This document shows, one piece after another, positions 18,278 through 26,065 of a DNA stretch of 64,000 nucleotides. The translations under genes and the position numbers were made by a program. The notes below the pieces were generated by a model, which was given only the letters and a program-made list of their open reading frames with translations, was not told the DNA's origin and ran no database searches. Position 1 is the first letter of the stretch. Every line of letters starts with the position of its first letter. This DNA comes from JAJKIV01 sp036274195. GTDB taxonomy: Bacteria; Gemmatimonadota; Gemmatimonadetes; Gemmatimonadales; Gemmatimonadaceae. The DNA lies in contig DASUGD010000400.1 in NCBI GenBank assembly GCA_036274195.1, positions 1 to 64,000 of the forward strand. The letters are read 5' to 3'.

Positions 18278-19072
18278 TTACCGCCGACGCGCTTCCGCGA
18301 GTGCTTCGAGAATGTCGCCCTGGTGGCGCTCGTATTCGGGCAGCTTCTTCGCCGATTCCGATGGCTCCGCGGCGAGCAACCGCCGAGAGAAGGTGCGAGC
18401 GGCGGCGGAGTCGCCGCGAAGCTGCGCGGCGCGGGTGCCGAGGACGAGTCCGAGGAGGTGTGTGGAGTCGCTGGCGAGAATGGAGTCTGCTTGGGCGCGC
18501 GCGATCTCCGCCGCGCCGGCGACCTCCGCAACTCGGCCGAAGTCGTACCGGAGATCGGCGTCGAGCGGCCCGAGGGACTGGTAGACCGAGAGCGCCATGG
18601 GGGCGAAGAATTTCACGCTGTCGGTCTTTCCTTCCGAGCTCAATCGCATCACGCGATCGAAGAGCCGATCGGCGCGCTCGCGCGGTGACAGGTTCGAGAT
18701 GTCAGGGGCGCGCGGGGCATTGCCGTCCAGGCCGGCGGGCGCGAAGGGCGCGTCTGCGACTGGAGAGGCGGCTGATGGTTCGCGGGATCCCCCGAAACGT
18801 TGGCCCGCGAGGAAAGCGACGAGAGCCAGCAACGCGATCGCGGCAACGCCCCATGGAAGGACCGACGCCGCGTTGCGTTGTGGAGCCGTCGCGAACGGTC
18901 GGGTGCCAACCGCCGTACCGCAGCGGTGGCAGAAGCGCGCGCCCGGGGTGAGCAGGGATCGGCATCCGGTGCAGATCGCATCGGCGACGGCGGCGCCGCA
19001 TTCGGAGCAATAGCGCCCGGTCGCAGGCGCGGAGCAATTCGGGCAAGGCCTGACGGTCGTAGCGGAGGACAT
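18278..19072 (-). CDS. Double zinc-ribbon membrane protein with TPR-like C-terminus
   Basis: The 264-residue protein has two consecutive zinc ribbons near the N-terminus (CPNC, YCSECG, CTGC and FCHRCG, giving four CxxC knuckles). One transmembrane segment follows (PWGVAAIALLALVAFLAG). The rest is a C-terminal helical region (about 130-264) rich in Ala, Arg and Asp that looks like tetratricopeptide-type repeats (DADLRYDFGRVAEVAGAAEI, HLLGLVLGTRAAQLRG). The topology suggests cytoplasmic zinc ribbons and an external TPR-like domain; function is unknown. ATG 19072 was chosen because the longer frame upstream is arginine/serine-rich and overlaps the CBS gene. It ends 85 bp before the MqnD-like gene on the same strand. 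Confidence 0.8.
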   Translation of the reverse strand: MSSATTVRPCPNCSAPATGRYCSECGAAVADAICTGCRSLLTPGARFCHRCGTAVGTRPFATAPQRNAASVLPWGVAAIALLALVAFLAGQRFGGSREPSAASPVADAPFAPAGLDGNAPRAPDISNLSPRERADRLFDRVMRLSSEGKTDSVKFFAPMALSVYQSLGPLDADLRYDFGRVAEVAGAAEIARAQADSILASDSTHLLGLVLGTRAAQLRGDSAAARTFSRRLLAAEPSESAKKLPEYERHQGDILEALAEARRR

Positions 19073-19157
19073 GCGGCAAAAATAACGACCGGGCCCTCGC
19101 TGCGTATCTCGATTCTTGCCCGTGTGCTCCGCCTGTTCGGCGTGCGCGCGCGGTGTG

Positions 19158-19601
19158 TTACTGCGTGTGCTTGCCGGTTGGCTGCGAAATCCTTTCGACG
19201 GTCTTTTCAGCGCGCTTGTCGTCCTTGGCCTCGAGGACGATGTCCGCCTGCGAGATGATGCCGACCAAGACACCGCGCTCGTCGATGATGGGGACACGTC
19301 GGACCTGTTCGCGACCCATGAGGTCCATGACGTCGGCCACCGAGTCCGTGGCGCTGCTCGTCCGAACGTTCGAGGTCATGATGTGGCCGACGGACGTGCT
19401 TGCCCCGTCGCGCCCTTCGGCGACGGCGCGCACGGCAATGTCGCGGTCGGTAAGGACGCCGACGAGGCGCCTGGAGCTCTCGGATTCGACGACCGGCACG
19501 ACGCCGATGTTCTCGGTTTTCATGAGTCGTGCGGCGTCTGCGAGCTTGGTGTCCGGAGTTACGCAGGTCGGGTCTTTCGACATGATGTCTTGTGCCTTCA
19601 T
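19158..19601 (-). CDS. Tandem CBS-domain protein
   Basis: The 147-residue protein consists almost entirely of two CBS domains. The first (about 5-62) begins MKAQDIMSKDPTCVTPDTKL and contains IGVVPVVE and LVGVLTDRDIAVR. The second (about 70-128) contains VGHIMTSNVRTSS, VRRVPIIDERGVLVGIISQAD. CBS pairs bind adenine nucleotides and report energy state; stand-alone proteins of this type are often stress-induced. The C-terminal tail is charged. GGAGGAG lies 5 nt before ATG 19601, a strong ribosome site. It is divergent from the glutamine synthetase gene across a 236-bp region containing a GGGAACTGGGAA-type repeat (19663-19703), so the two may share regulatory sequence. Confidence 0.92.
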   Translation of the reverse strand: MKAQDIMSKDPTCVTPDTKLADAARLMKTENIGVVPVVESESSRRLVGVLTDRDIAVRAVAEGRDGASTSVGHIMTSNVRTSSATDSVADVMDLMGREQVRRVPIIDERGVLVGIISQADIVLEAKDDKRAEKTVERISQPTGKHTQ

Positions 19602-19662
19602 TGCTCCTCCCCGTTTCGGTTCGAGACGGTGTGGAGGGGGCAAGTGGCGCGCCAATTCTCGG

Positions 19663-19703
19663 GAATCGGCCTGCCGGGAACTGGGAACCGGGAACTGGGA
19701 GAA
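19663..19703. repeat. GGGAACTGGGAACC tandem repeat in a divergent promoter region
   Basis: GGGAATCGGCCTGCCGGGAACTGGGAACCGGGAACTGGGAG-type sequence lies between the divergent CBS and glutamine synthetase genes. It has five GGG tracts within about 40 bp and could form a G-quadruplex on the + strand. It is the same family as the other G-rich repeats in the window. Confidence 0.55.
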
Positions 19704-19837
19704 CAGCGGATTGGCGACGGCTGCGTGCCACTGCTGCTAGCCGCGGGCTGCTGCTATTATCGCAACGAGCGCGATATGCACGGACTGTTGTCCGCTGTGA
19801 GGCAAACAGGTCGGTTCCCCGTTCTCCGTTCCCGCAC

Positions 19838-21202
19838 TTGTCGCATCCCCATCACACCGCCGTCCGCGATCTTACGGGCGCAACGAAGAAGGACATACTC
19901 GCACTGGCGCGCGAGAACAACGTCCGGTTTCTCCGGCTGCAGTTCACCGACATTCTGGGCGTGAACAAGAACGTCGAGTTGCCGGCGTCGCAGTTCGAGA
20001 AGGCGCTCGACGGGGACATCATGTTCGACGGCTCGTCGATCGAGGGGTTCGTGCGGATCGAGGAGTCGGACATGCTGCTGGCGCCCGACCTGTCCACGTT
20101 CCAGCTCTTCCCGTGGGGTGATAGCGAGAATCGGGTCGCGCGGCTCATCTGCGACATCAACACGCCGGATGGCCGGCCGTTCGATGGTGACCCGCGGGCG
20201 GCGCTCAAGCGGCAGATCGCGCGTGCGGCGGCGTTAGGCTACACGATGAACGCCGGCATGGAAGCCGAGTTCTTCATGTTCAAGCTGGGCGCCGAGGGGG
20301 AGGCGGCGACGGTCACGAACGATGTGGGTGGCTACTTCGATCTCGCGCCGGCCGACCTCGGCGAGGATGCGCGACGCGCCATGGTCGATGTGCTCGAGCG
20401 CATGGGGTTCGAGGTCGAGGCGGCGCATCACGAGGTCGCGCATGGCCAGCACGAGATCGACTTTCGGTACGCGGACGCGCTCAGGACGGCCGACAACATC
20501 GCGACGTTTCGCTTCGTGGTGAAGCACGTCGCGCGCCAGTTCGGGTTGGTCGCGTCGTTCATGCCGAAGCCGATCTTCGGGCAGAACGGGAGCGGCATGC
20601 ACACGCATCAGTCGCTGTTCCGGGGCGACGAGAATGCGTTCTACGCTCCGGACGCCGAGTGGCAGCTTTCATCGGTTGCGCTCTCGTACATCGGCGGGTT
20701 GTTGCGGCATGCGCGCGGGATGTGTGCGGTCACGAACCCGCTCGTGAACTCGTACAAGCGTCTCGTGCCGGGCTACGAGGCGCCGGTGAACGTGGCGTGG
20801 TCGATGCGGAACCGGTCGCCGCTCATCCGGGTGCCGGATCGTCGCGGGATGGGGACGCGCGTAGAGCTTCGCATGCCGGATCCGGCGGCGAACCCGTACC
20901 TGGCGCTCGCGGTCATGCTGGCCTCGGGGCTGGACGGGATCGAGACGAGCGCCGATCATCGTGAGCCGGTGAACACGAACATCTGGGAGATGAGCTACCG
21001 CGAGAAGCGGCGTCTCCGCATCGATGACCTGCCGCACGACCTGAACGAGGCGCTCGATGAGCTCGAGAAGGACGCCGTGATCACCGGCGCGTTAGGCACC
21101 CACATTGCCACGAACTTTCTCGAGGCCAAGCGGCAGGAGTGGCGGGACTACATCACGCAAGTCACGCAATGGGAGCGCGACAACTATCTGCTGAAATATT
21201 AG
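19838..21202 (+). CDS. glnA: Glutamine synthetase, type I
   Basis: The enzyme makes glutamine from glutamate, ammonia and ATP. Signatures are FDGSSIEGFVRIEESDM, the metal-binding MEAEFFMF, HEVAHGQHEIDFRY, FGQNGSGMHTHQSLF and NRSPLIRVPDRR. The segment KRRLRIDDLPHDLNEAL matches the region where adenylylated enzymes have a NLYDLP tyrosine; here the Tyr is absent, so the enzyme is probably GSI-alpha-like and not controlled by adenylylation. The start is uncertain. The frame is open far upstream through repeats, and no ATG lies near the expected N-terminus; TTG 19838 (then SHPHHTAVRDLTG) is my best guess, without a good ribosome site. The family starts near TKKDILALARENNV. Confidence 0.93.
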   Translation: MSHPHHTAVRDLTGATKKDILALARENNVRFLRLQFTDILGVNKNVELPASQFEKALDGDIMFDGSSIEGFVRIEESDMLLAPDLSTFQLFPWGDSENRVARLICDINTPDGRPFDGDPRAALKRQIARAAALGYTMNAGMEAEFFMFKLGAEGEAATVTNDVGGYFDLAPADLGEDARRAMVDVLERMGFEVEAAHHEVAHGQHEIDFRYADALRTADNIATFRFVVKHVARQFGLVASFMPKPIFGQNGSGMHTHQSLFRGDENAFYAPDAEWQLSSVALSYIGGLLRHARGMCAVTNPLVNSYKRLVPGYEAPVNVAWSMRNRSPLIRVPDRRGMGTRVELRMPDPAANPYLALAVMLASGLDGIETSADHREPVNTNIWEMSYREKRRLRIDDLPHDLNEALDELEKDAVITGALGTHIATNFLEAKRQEWRDYITQVTQWERDNYLLKY

Positions 21203-21223
21203 CCATCAGCCATCAGCCATCAG
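21202..21223 (+). repeat. GCCATCA x3 tandem repeat after glnA
   Basis: Three exact GCCATCA heptamers directly follow the glnA stop codon. With TGGTGGCTGA downstream they can fold into a hairpin (TCAGCCA/TGGCTGA). It may act as a weak terminator between the convergent glnA and the glycosidase-like gene. Confidence 0.5.
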
Positions 21224-21246
21224 GCGTGGTGGCTGACGATTACGGG

Positions 21247-22218
21247 CTACGGCTTCCTTGTAACGACGAGCGCCATCGGCACTTTGCGCAGGCCGCGCCA
21301 GAGGTGTGTGCCGTCCGCGTCCCGCACGAGCATCTGACCGGAGATCCCGCCGTCCAGTGCCACCGCCTGGCGCGCGCCGAGGGCCCCCATGAGGGCGGCG
21401 AATTCGGGGATGGTGGGGCCGAAGGGGATCGAACCTAACGATTCGCCCAGCGCGTCGAATCGCGTCAGGACGACGAGCAGGCGGCCGTCGGGGAGGGCGC
21501 CCAGCCCGAGGCGGGCATCGCGGTGCTCGACATCGATCCCGCGGCCGGGCTCGCGCAGCGGCACCGGGATTTCCCCGTCGGCGGTCAGCAGCGTGGGGTA
21601 CGACTGAAACGCGGCGACGACCCCGCGTCGAACATTTGGGTCCTTGATGCTCTCGGGGCCGATCCAGCGCACCGTGCCTGACGAGTCTACCGCGACGGCC
21701 GTGGCCAGCGGACCCGAGCCGGGGGCCAGGAACTGATGGCCGTCGAGGACCACCCAGCCCCACGGAAGCGTCCGGACGAACTGCCCAACGTTCACGGCCA
21801 TGATGGCATCGCGACGGGCGTCGTCGACGGTCCACGCGGCACGCTCGCCGCCGGGAGTGAACGCCGTGTCGAGCCGCAGTTGTACGACGCGCGGGTCGAT
21901 GCGAGCGACGACCGCGCGCAGCCGCCTGGCTTCGCCAGTTCCCGCAAGTCGCAGCTCGCCCCATTCAACGCCATTGGCCGCCACCCGCCAGCGCACCGCG
22001 TCGGCGACCGCGTTGTGCGGGCCTCGCCACCGATCGGGCGCCTCGTCCGACCGCCACCACTCGCGCCAGGCCTTTCCGGTCCACACCGCGAGCGACGACG
22101 GCGGCAATCCTGCCCGCGCGGGCACGTGGTCGGCGGCGTTGCGCAGCGGCGTTGCGGCGATCGCCACGAACGCGATCGCCGCAACACGCACCGCTCCAAG
22201 GCACGCCGCAACGGGCAT
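21247..22218 (-). CDS. Secreted phosphodiester-glycosidase-like protein (NAGPA-type domain)
   Basis: The 323-residue protein has a hydrophobic N-terminus (CLGAVRVAAIAFVAIAA) as export signal. Its C-terminal domain is typical of the phosphodiester glycosidase (NAGPA/DUF2233) fold: MAVNVGQFVRTLPWG, RLGLGALPDGRLLVVLTRF, then ALGARQAVALDGGISGQM and LRKVPMALVV. Family members cleave GlcNAc-phosphodiesters, or in bacteria act on cell-wall or exopolysaccharide linkages; the substrate here is unknown. The start ATG overlaps the stop of the upstream coiled-coil gene (TGATG), implying translational coupling. A GTG one codon earlier is also possible. Confidence 0.78.
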   Translation of the reverse strand: MPVAACLGAVRVAAIAFVAIAATPLRNAADHVPARAGLPPSSLAVWTGKAWREWWRSDEAPDRWRGPHNAVADAVRWRVAANGVEWGELRLAGTGEARRLRAVVARIDPRVVQLRLDTAFTPGGERAAWTVDDARRDAIMAVNVGQFVRTLPWGWVVLDGHQFLAPGSGPLATAVAVDSSGTVRWIGPESIKDPNVRRGVVAAFQSYPTLLTADGEIPVPLREPGRGIDVEHRDARLGLGALPDGRLLVVLTRFDALGESLGSIPFGPTIPEFAALMGALGARQAVALDGGISGQMLVRDADGTHLWRGLRKVPMALVVTRKP

Positions 22219-23177
22219 CACATCACCTTCTCGAGATCCGCGCGGCGCGCGCCTAACGCCTGTAGCTCGCCGGCACTGAACCCGCGCGGCTGTGAGTTGT
22301 ACTTCATGGCCGACAGGTACGCTTCGATTCGTTCACGAGCCGTCTGGTACTGGCGCTCCGAGAGCTTGCTCTCCTTCACTTCGGTCTCGGCGGCCTGCTC
22401 TTCGAGCTGGCGGATCGACTCGGTCAACTTGTTCGCCAGGGCGTTGAGTTTCTCGGACTGCACCATGGCGGCTGGCTGCGCCGGGAGGCTGCCGCACGCC
22501 TTGTCGGCGGCGAGCGAGTCGACGCTGTCGCTCTCGGGCGCGCCGCCGTTCAACTCGATCATCAGGCGACGGACCTCGGCCGTGTCGCCCTTCTGCTGGG
22601 CGACCGCCATCTTCTGGGCCATGGCGATGGCCTTCTCGCGGAAAGCCGGGTCGGACATGGCTTTGGCCTGCAACTCCTTCATCCGCTGGTCGTTCGCCTG
22701 CTGCCGCTTTTCGCGGGAGGCGTGGATGGCGTTGTTCCGGCAGCGCTGACTCTCGTCGCGCTTCACGGTGTAGGCCTCGATCGCCTTGGAGTTTTTCTGT
22801 GAGAGGTCCGCGCTCTGATTCGCGGCGGCATCGCGTTGCGCGATGAGCGTCGCCCTGCTCGGCGATCCGTTCGCTCCGTCGAGGACCGCCCGGCCAGCGG
22901 TGAGCCCGCGGATGATCTGTGCGACGCGGTCGTTCGTGAGCTCCACTGTGACGTCGTCGAACTTCGGTGGGGCTCCCGGATCGGAGGCGCTGGAGTTGAC
23001 GCGCTTGTCGACCTGGTTTGCGACCTGCTGTTCGACCACCCTGTCTTTCGCTTTCTTGACCAATCCGCCCAGCTGGGCGTGCGCACTGTGGAATGGAACT
23101 GCCAGAGAGGCGACGACTGCGACGGCGATACCGTGGCGCGAGAGGCTGCGCGCACTGGTGGAATAGGCGTAGCTCAT
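22218..23177 (-). CDS. Secreted coiled-coil protein of unknown function
   Basis: The 319-residue protein starts with a signal peptide (IAVAVVASLAVPFHSAHAQ) and continues with long Lys/Glu/Gln/Ala-rich helices. Examples are LVKKAKDRVVEQQVANQVD, EKRQQANDQRMKELQAKAM and LTESIRQLEEQAAETEVKE. No enzyme motif is visible. Two cysteines (SQRCRNN and DKACGSLP) might form a disulfide. A GGAGCAAG sequence precedes ATG 23177. It is translationally coupled to the phosphodiester-glycosidase-like gene, so the pair may act together at the envelope. I do not recognise a family. Confidence 0.75.
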   Translation of the reverse strand: MSYAYSTSARSLSRHGIAVAVVASLAVPFHSAHAQLGGLVKKAKDRVVEQQVANQVDKRVNSSASDPGAPPKFDDVTVELTNDRVAQIIRGLTAGRAVLDGANGSPSRATLIAQRDAAANQSADLSQKNSKAIEAYTVKRDESQRCRNNAIHASREKRQQANDQRMKELQAKAMSDPAFREKAIAMAQKMAVAQQKGDTAEVRRLMIELNGGAPESDSVDSLAADKACGSLPAQPAAMVQSEKLNALANKLTESIRQLEEQAAETEVKESKLSERQYQTARERIEAYLSAMKYNSQPRGFSAGELQALGARRADLEKVM

Positions 23178-23560
23178 GACTTGCTCCGTTGGCGTCCGAC
23201 GACTGCAAGTGGGTGATTCAGGACGTGCGAACCGAACGTTGGCGGGTGCTGATTGCTGTTCGTACGGCGGGATCGCCCGCGGAGTGTCGAAGAGCCCCAG
23301 CGTCCTGCCTCAAGGTTGCGCCCACCGCGACGCGGTCGCGTGGGTCGAACGACCTATCCTCGGAGCCGACGAACGGCGAACCGTTCTCTCGACTGGATCG
23401 TCATTTCCTATACCCGGCGTGTGCGCTGTGTCACACTCCGACAGGCCATTGGCTTCGCAACCTTCAGGGCTGTCTCTTTACGGTACGCTCGAACGGTCGT
23501 TATGATCGTTCGAGCCCAGGAGCGGTTTGTGTCTTACGCGCTCGAGGCCCGCAACCGGAA
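23178..23560. other. 383-bp divergent intergenic region
   Basis: It separates the leftward coiled-coil gene and the rightward 8-TM kinase. A frame stays open across it on the + strand, but its residues (Arg/Cys/Pro-rich) do not resemble the kinase. It contains an imperfect hairpin around 23316-23345 (CCCACCGCGAC/GTCGCGTGGG) and an inverted repeat at 23487-23515. No gene or RNA is recognised. Confidence 0.6.
23487..23515. promoter_or_regulatory. Inverted repeat upstream of the 8-TM kinase (possible operator)
   Basis: A perfect 9-bp inverted repeat, GCTCGAACG and CGTTCGAGC, is separated by 11 nt of AT-richer sequence (GTCGTTATGAT). The centre-to-centre distance of 20 bp (two helical turns) suits a dimeric regulator. 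It is 46 nt before the kinase ATG. Confidence 0.4.
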
Positions 23561-25819
23561 ATGATTCCAGCCGCACCACGCCGCCCGTTGCGGGCGATGG
23601 CTGCCTTCGAGTGGGTTTCCATCGCCGCCGGCGGAGCTTCGGCACTGATTGGCGTGCTGGTGCTCATCGGGTGGTCGCGTGGCATCGTTGGGCTCAGGAC
23701 AATCGTTCCTGGCCTCATTCCCACCCTGCCCAACACAGCGGTGGCGTTCATCATCGGCGGCGTCGCCGTCATGTCGGCGAGCCGCGAGCGGTACGACGAA
23801 CGCTTCGTCCTCATCACGCGCGTGCTGGCAGGCGCGCTGACCGCGTTAGGTGCCGTGTTCCTGATCGAGGAGGCCGCGAGCATTGATTTCGGGGTCGATC
23901 TCCTGCTGTTCGGCGACGCTGTACGGGCGATGGGTTGGGAGCCGGCAGGCCGACCGGCCATCAATTCCGCGGTCGTCATGATGCTCGACGGCGTCGCGTT
24001 ACTCGCCATCGACGCGCGGACGGTTCGCGGAAGGCGACCGGCGGAGCTGTTCGGCGGCATCGCCGTGCTCGTCACGTTCGCCGCCATCATCGGGTACATG
24101 TACAACGTTCGCGGTCTGTACAGCTTCGGGCCGCAAGGTGGCATGACGCTCCTGACGGCGATCGTCCTGGCCGTACTGAGCTTCGGCGTCCTGTTCGCCC
24201 GTCCGGACGACGGGGTGGTCTCGCTGGTGGCGGCTGCCGACCCGGGCGCGGCGATGGTGCGGCGTCTCATCCCCCCCGCGTTCATCGTGCCCGTCGGGCT
24301 GGGGGCGCTGTGGCTGCTCGCTGGCGACGCGAAGTGGGTGTCGCGCGAAGCGGCCGTGAGCGCGTTCGTCGGCGCGGTGGTGATTACGTTCCTCACGCTC
24401 GTCATGCGCGCCGCGGTCGTTGTGCGAAACGCCGATCTGCAGCGCGACGAGATGATCCTTCGTGCCGAGTCGGCGCGGTCGGCCGCCGAGCGCGCGGCGG
24501 ATCGGACCAACCGACTCCGGCGAACGGCCGAAGCGCTTTCCAGCGCCCTAACGCCGATCGCGGTGGCCCGCGTCATCGTCTCCGAAGGTTTGCCAGCGCT
24601 CAGCGCGACGGCGAGCGAGGTCGCCGTCCTCACGGCGGATGGCGACGCTCTGGATCTCATGGCGGTGAGCGGACTGCCGTCCGACGTTGCCGATGCGTGG
24701 CGGCGCTTCCCGGTGACGAGTCGCGTGCCGCTGGCGGATGCCGTGCGCACGATGGAGCCGGTGCTGCTCGACTCGCCGGAGGAAATCGCGCATCGCTACC
24801 AGGACCTCGCGCCGGTGCTCGAACGCGTGAACGTTCGCGCGATGATCGTGACGCCCATGGTGGTCGACGGGAGACCACTGGGCTCGCTGAGCTTCAGCTT
24901 CAACGGGCCGCGGGCGTTCGACGAGAGCGATGTCACCTTCACCCGGGCGCTGGGCCAGCAGTGCGCGCAGGCGCTCGAGCGGGCGCGACTTTTTGCGGCC
25001 GAGCAGTCCGCCCGAGCAGACGCGGAGGCCGCGAACCGCGCCAAGACGGAATTTCTGGCGATGATGTCGCACGAGCTGAGGACGCCGCTCAACGCCATCG
25101 CTGGCTACGCCGAGCTGATGGAGCTTGGCATCAGCGGTCCGGTGAGCGATACGCAGCGCGACCAACTCGGCCGGATCCGCCGTAGCCAACGCCATCTCCT
25201 GGGAATCATCGAGGACCTGCTGGACCTCTCGCGGCTCGAGCACGGGAAGCCGGCGGACATCGAGCTGGGCCCGGTGCCGATCCACGAGACGTTGGGCAAC
25301 CTCGAGCCGCTCATCGCTCCGCAGCTCAAGGCGCGGAACCTGGCGTACATCTACAACCCGGCAGAGGGTGGCCTCATCGCCTACGGGAACCGGGCGCGCA
25401 TTGAGCAGATCGTGCTCAACCTGCTCTCGAACGCCATCAAGTACACTGCGCCGGGTGGACGGATCGGGCTGTCGTGTGGGCTCCACGGCGGTCAGGTGGA
25501 GATTCGCGTGAGTGACACCGGTCACGGGATCCCGCGGGAGAAAATGGATTCGATCTTCGAGCCGTTCACGCGGCTGGAGATGGACCTCACGCGGACGACG
25601 GAGGGGACCGGGCTCGGTCTCGCGATCAGTCGGCAACTTGCCCGGGCGATGCTGGGTGACCTCACCGCGCGGAGCGAGATAGGGCGGGGCTCGATCTTCA
25701 CCCTCACGCTCCCCATCAACGCCCCGGTGATCGCCGACCAACCGCCGCAGATCACGCCCTCGTCATCCATGATCGCCGTGCCGCGCGACGCCATTCCGCT
25801 CCACCGTGTCCGGATGTAA
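23561..25819 (+). CDS. 8-TM sensor histidine kinase with GAF domain
   Basis: The 752-residue protein has about eight transmembrane helices in residues 15-290 (for example ASALIGVLVLIGW, NTAVAFIIGGVAVM, VGLGALWLLAG, FVGAVVITFLTLVM). A coiled coil comes next (residues 295-330), then a GAF domain (about 330-490), HisKA and HATPase. The H-box MSHELRTPLNAIAGYAELM is intact, as are NLLSNAIKY, DTGHGIP and GTGLGLAISRQLA. No response regulator adjoins it, so it is an orphan kinase. The core is closely similar to the PAS kinase at 50606-51883 (shared SHELRTPLNAIAGY and RSQxHLL), suggesting paralogy. ATG 23561 is assigned; ATG 23597 (MAAFEWVS) is an alternative. Confidence 0.9.
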   Translation: MIPAAPRRPLRAMAAFEWVSIAAGGASALIGVLVLIGWSRGIVGLRTIVPGLIPTLPNTAVAFIIGGVAVMSASRERYDERFVLITRVLAGALTALGAVFLIEEAASIDFGVDLLLFGDAVRAMGWEPAGRPAINSAVVMMLDGVALLAIDARTVRGRRPAELFGGIAVLVTFAAIIGYMYNVRGLYSFGPQGGMTLLTAIVLAVLSFGVLFARPDDGVVSLVAAADPGAAMVRRLIPPAFIVPVGLGALWLLAGDAKWVSREAAVSAFVGAVVITFLTLVMRAAVVVRNADLQRDEMILRAESARSAAERAADRTNRLRRTAEALSSALTPIAVARVIVSEGLPALSATASEVAVLTADGDALDLMAVSGLPSDVADAWRRFPVTSRVPLADAVRTMEPVLLDSPEEIAHRYQDLAPVLERVNVRAMIVTPMVVDGRPLGSLSFSFNGPRAFDESDVTFTRALGQQCAQALERARLFAAEQSARADAEAANRAKTEFLAMMSHELRTPLNAIAGYAELMELGISGPVSDTQRDQLGRIRRSQRHLLGIIEDLLDLSRLEHGKPADIELGPVPIHETLGNLEPLIAPQLKARNLAYIYNPAEGGLIAYGNRARIEQIVLNLLSNAIKYTAPGGRIGLSCGLHGGQVEIRVSDTGHGIPREKMDSIFEPFTRLEMDLTRTTEGTGLGLAISRQLARAMLGDLTARSEIGRGSIFTLTLPINAPVIADQPPQITPSSSMIAVPRDAIPLHRVRM

Positions 25820-25820
25820 G

Positions 25821-25894
25821 CGGGAATCGGGAATCGGAATCGGAACTAAAGGGAACAGGGAACAGGGAACAGGGAACAGGGAACGGGGAGCGGT
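25821..25894 (+). repeat. GGGAATCGGGAATC / GGGAACAGGGAACA tandem repeat, strong G-quadruplex candidate
   Basis: CGGGAAT units are followed at 25851-25888 by consecutive GGGAACA heptamers ending in GGGAACGGGG. This gives at least six GGG tracts with 4-nt loops, an ideal G4 motif on the + strand. It lies immediately after the 8-TM kinase stop. The rest of the 246-bp gap to 26065 shows no gene. Confidence 0.75.
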
Positions 25895-26065
25895 ACTGCG
25901 GGAGGCGGGGAGCGGGAAGGCGGGAGAGGCCGAAACCGGGCGTTCGGCTCCACAGTTTTCTGACGGACCGGCCTCGGCGTCGATGAGGCTCCAAGGCCCG
26001 TCGCGCTGTACATTGACGGGTGTCCCGCCGCCGCGTGGCGGGCAACGACTTCAACCATTCGGTCC

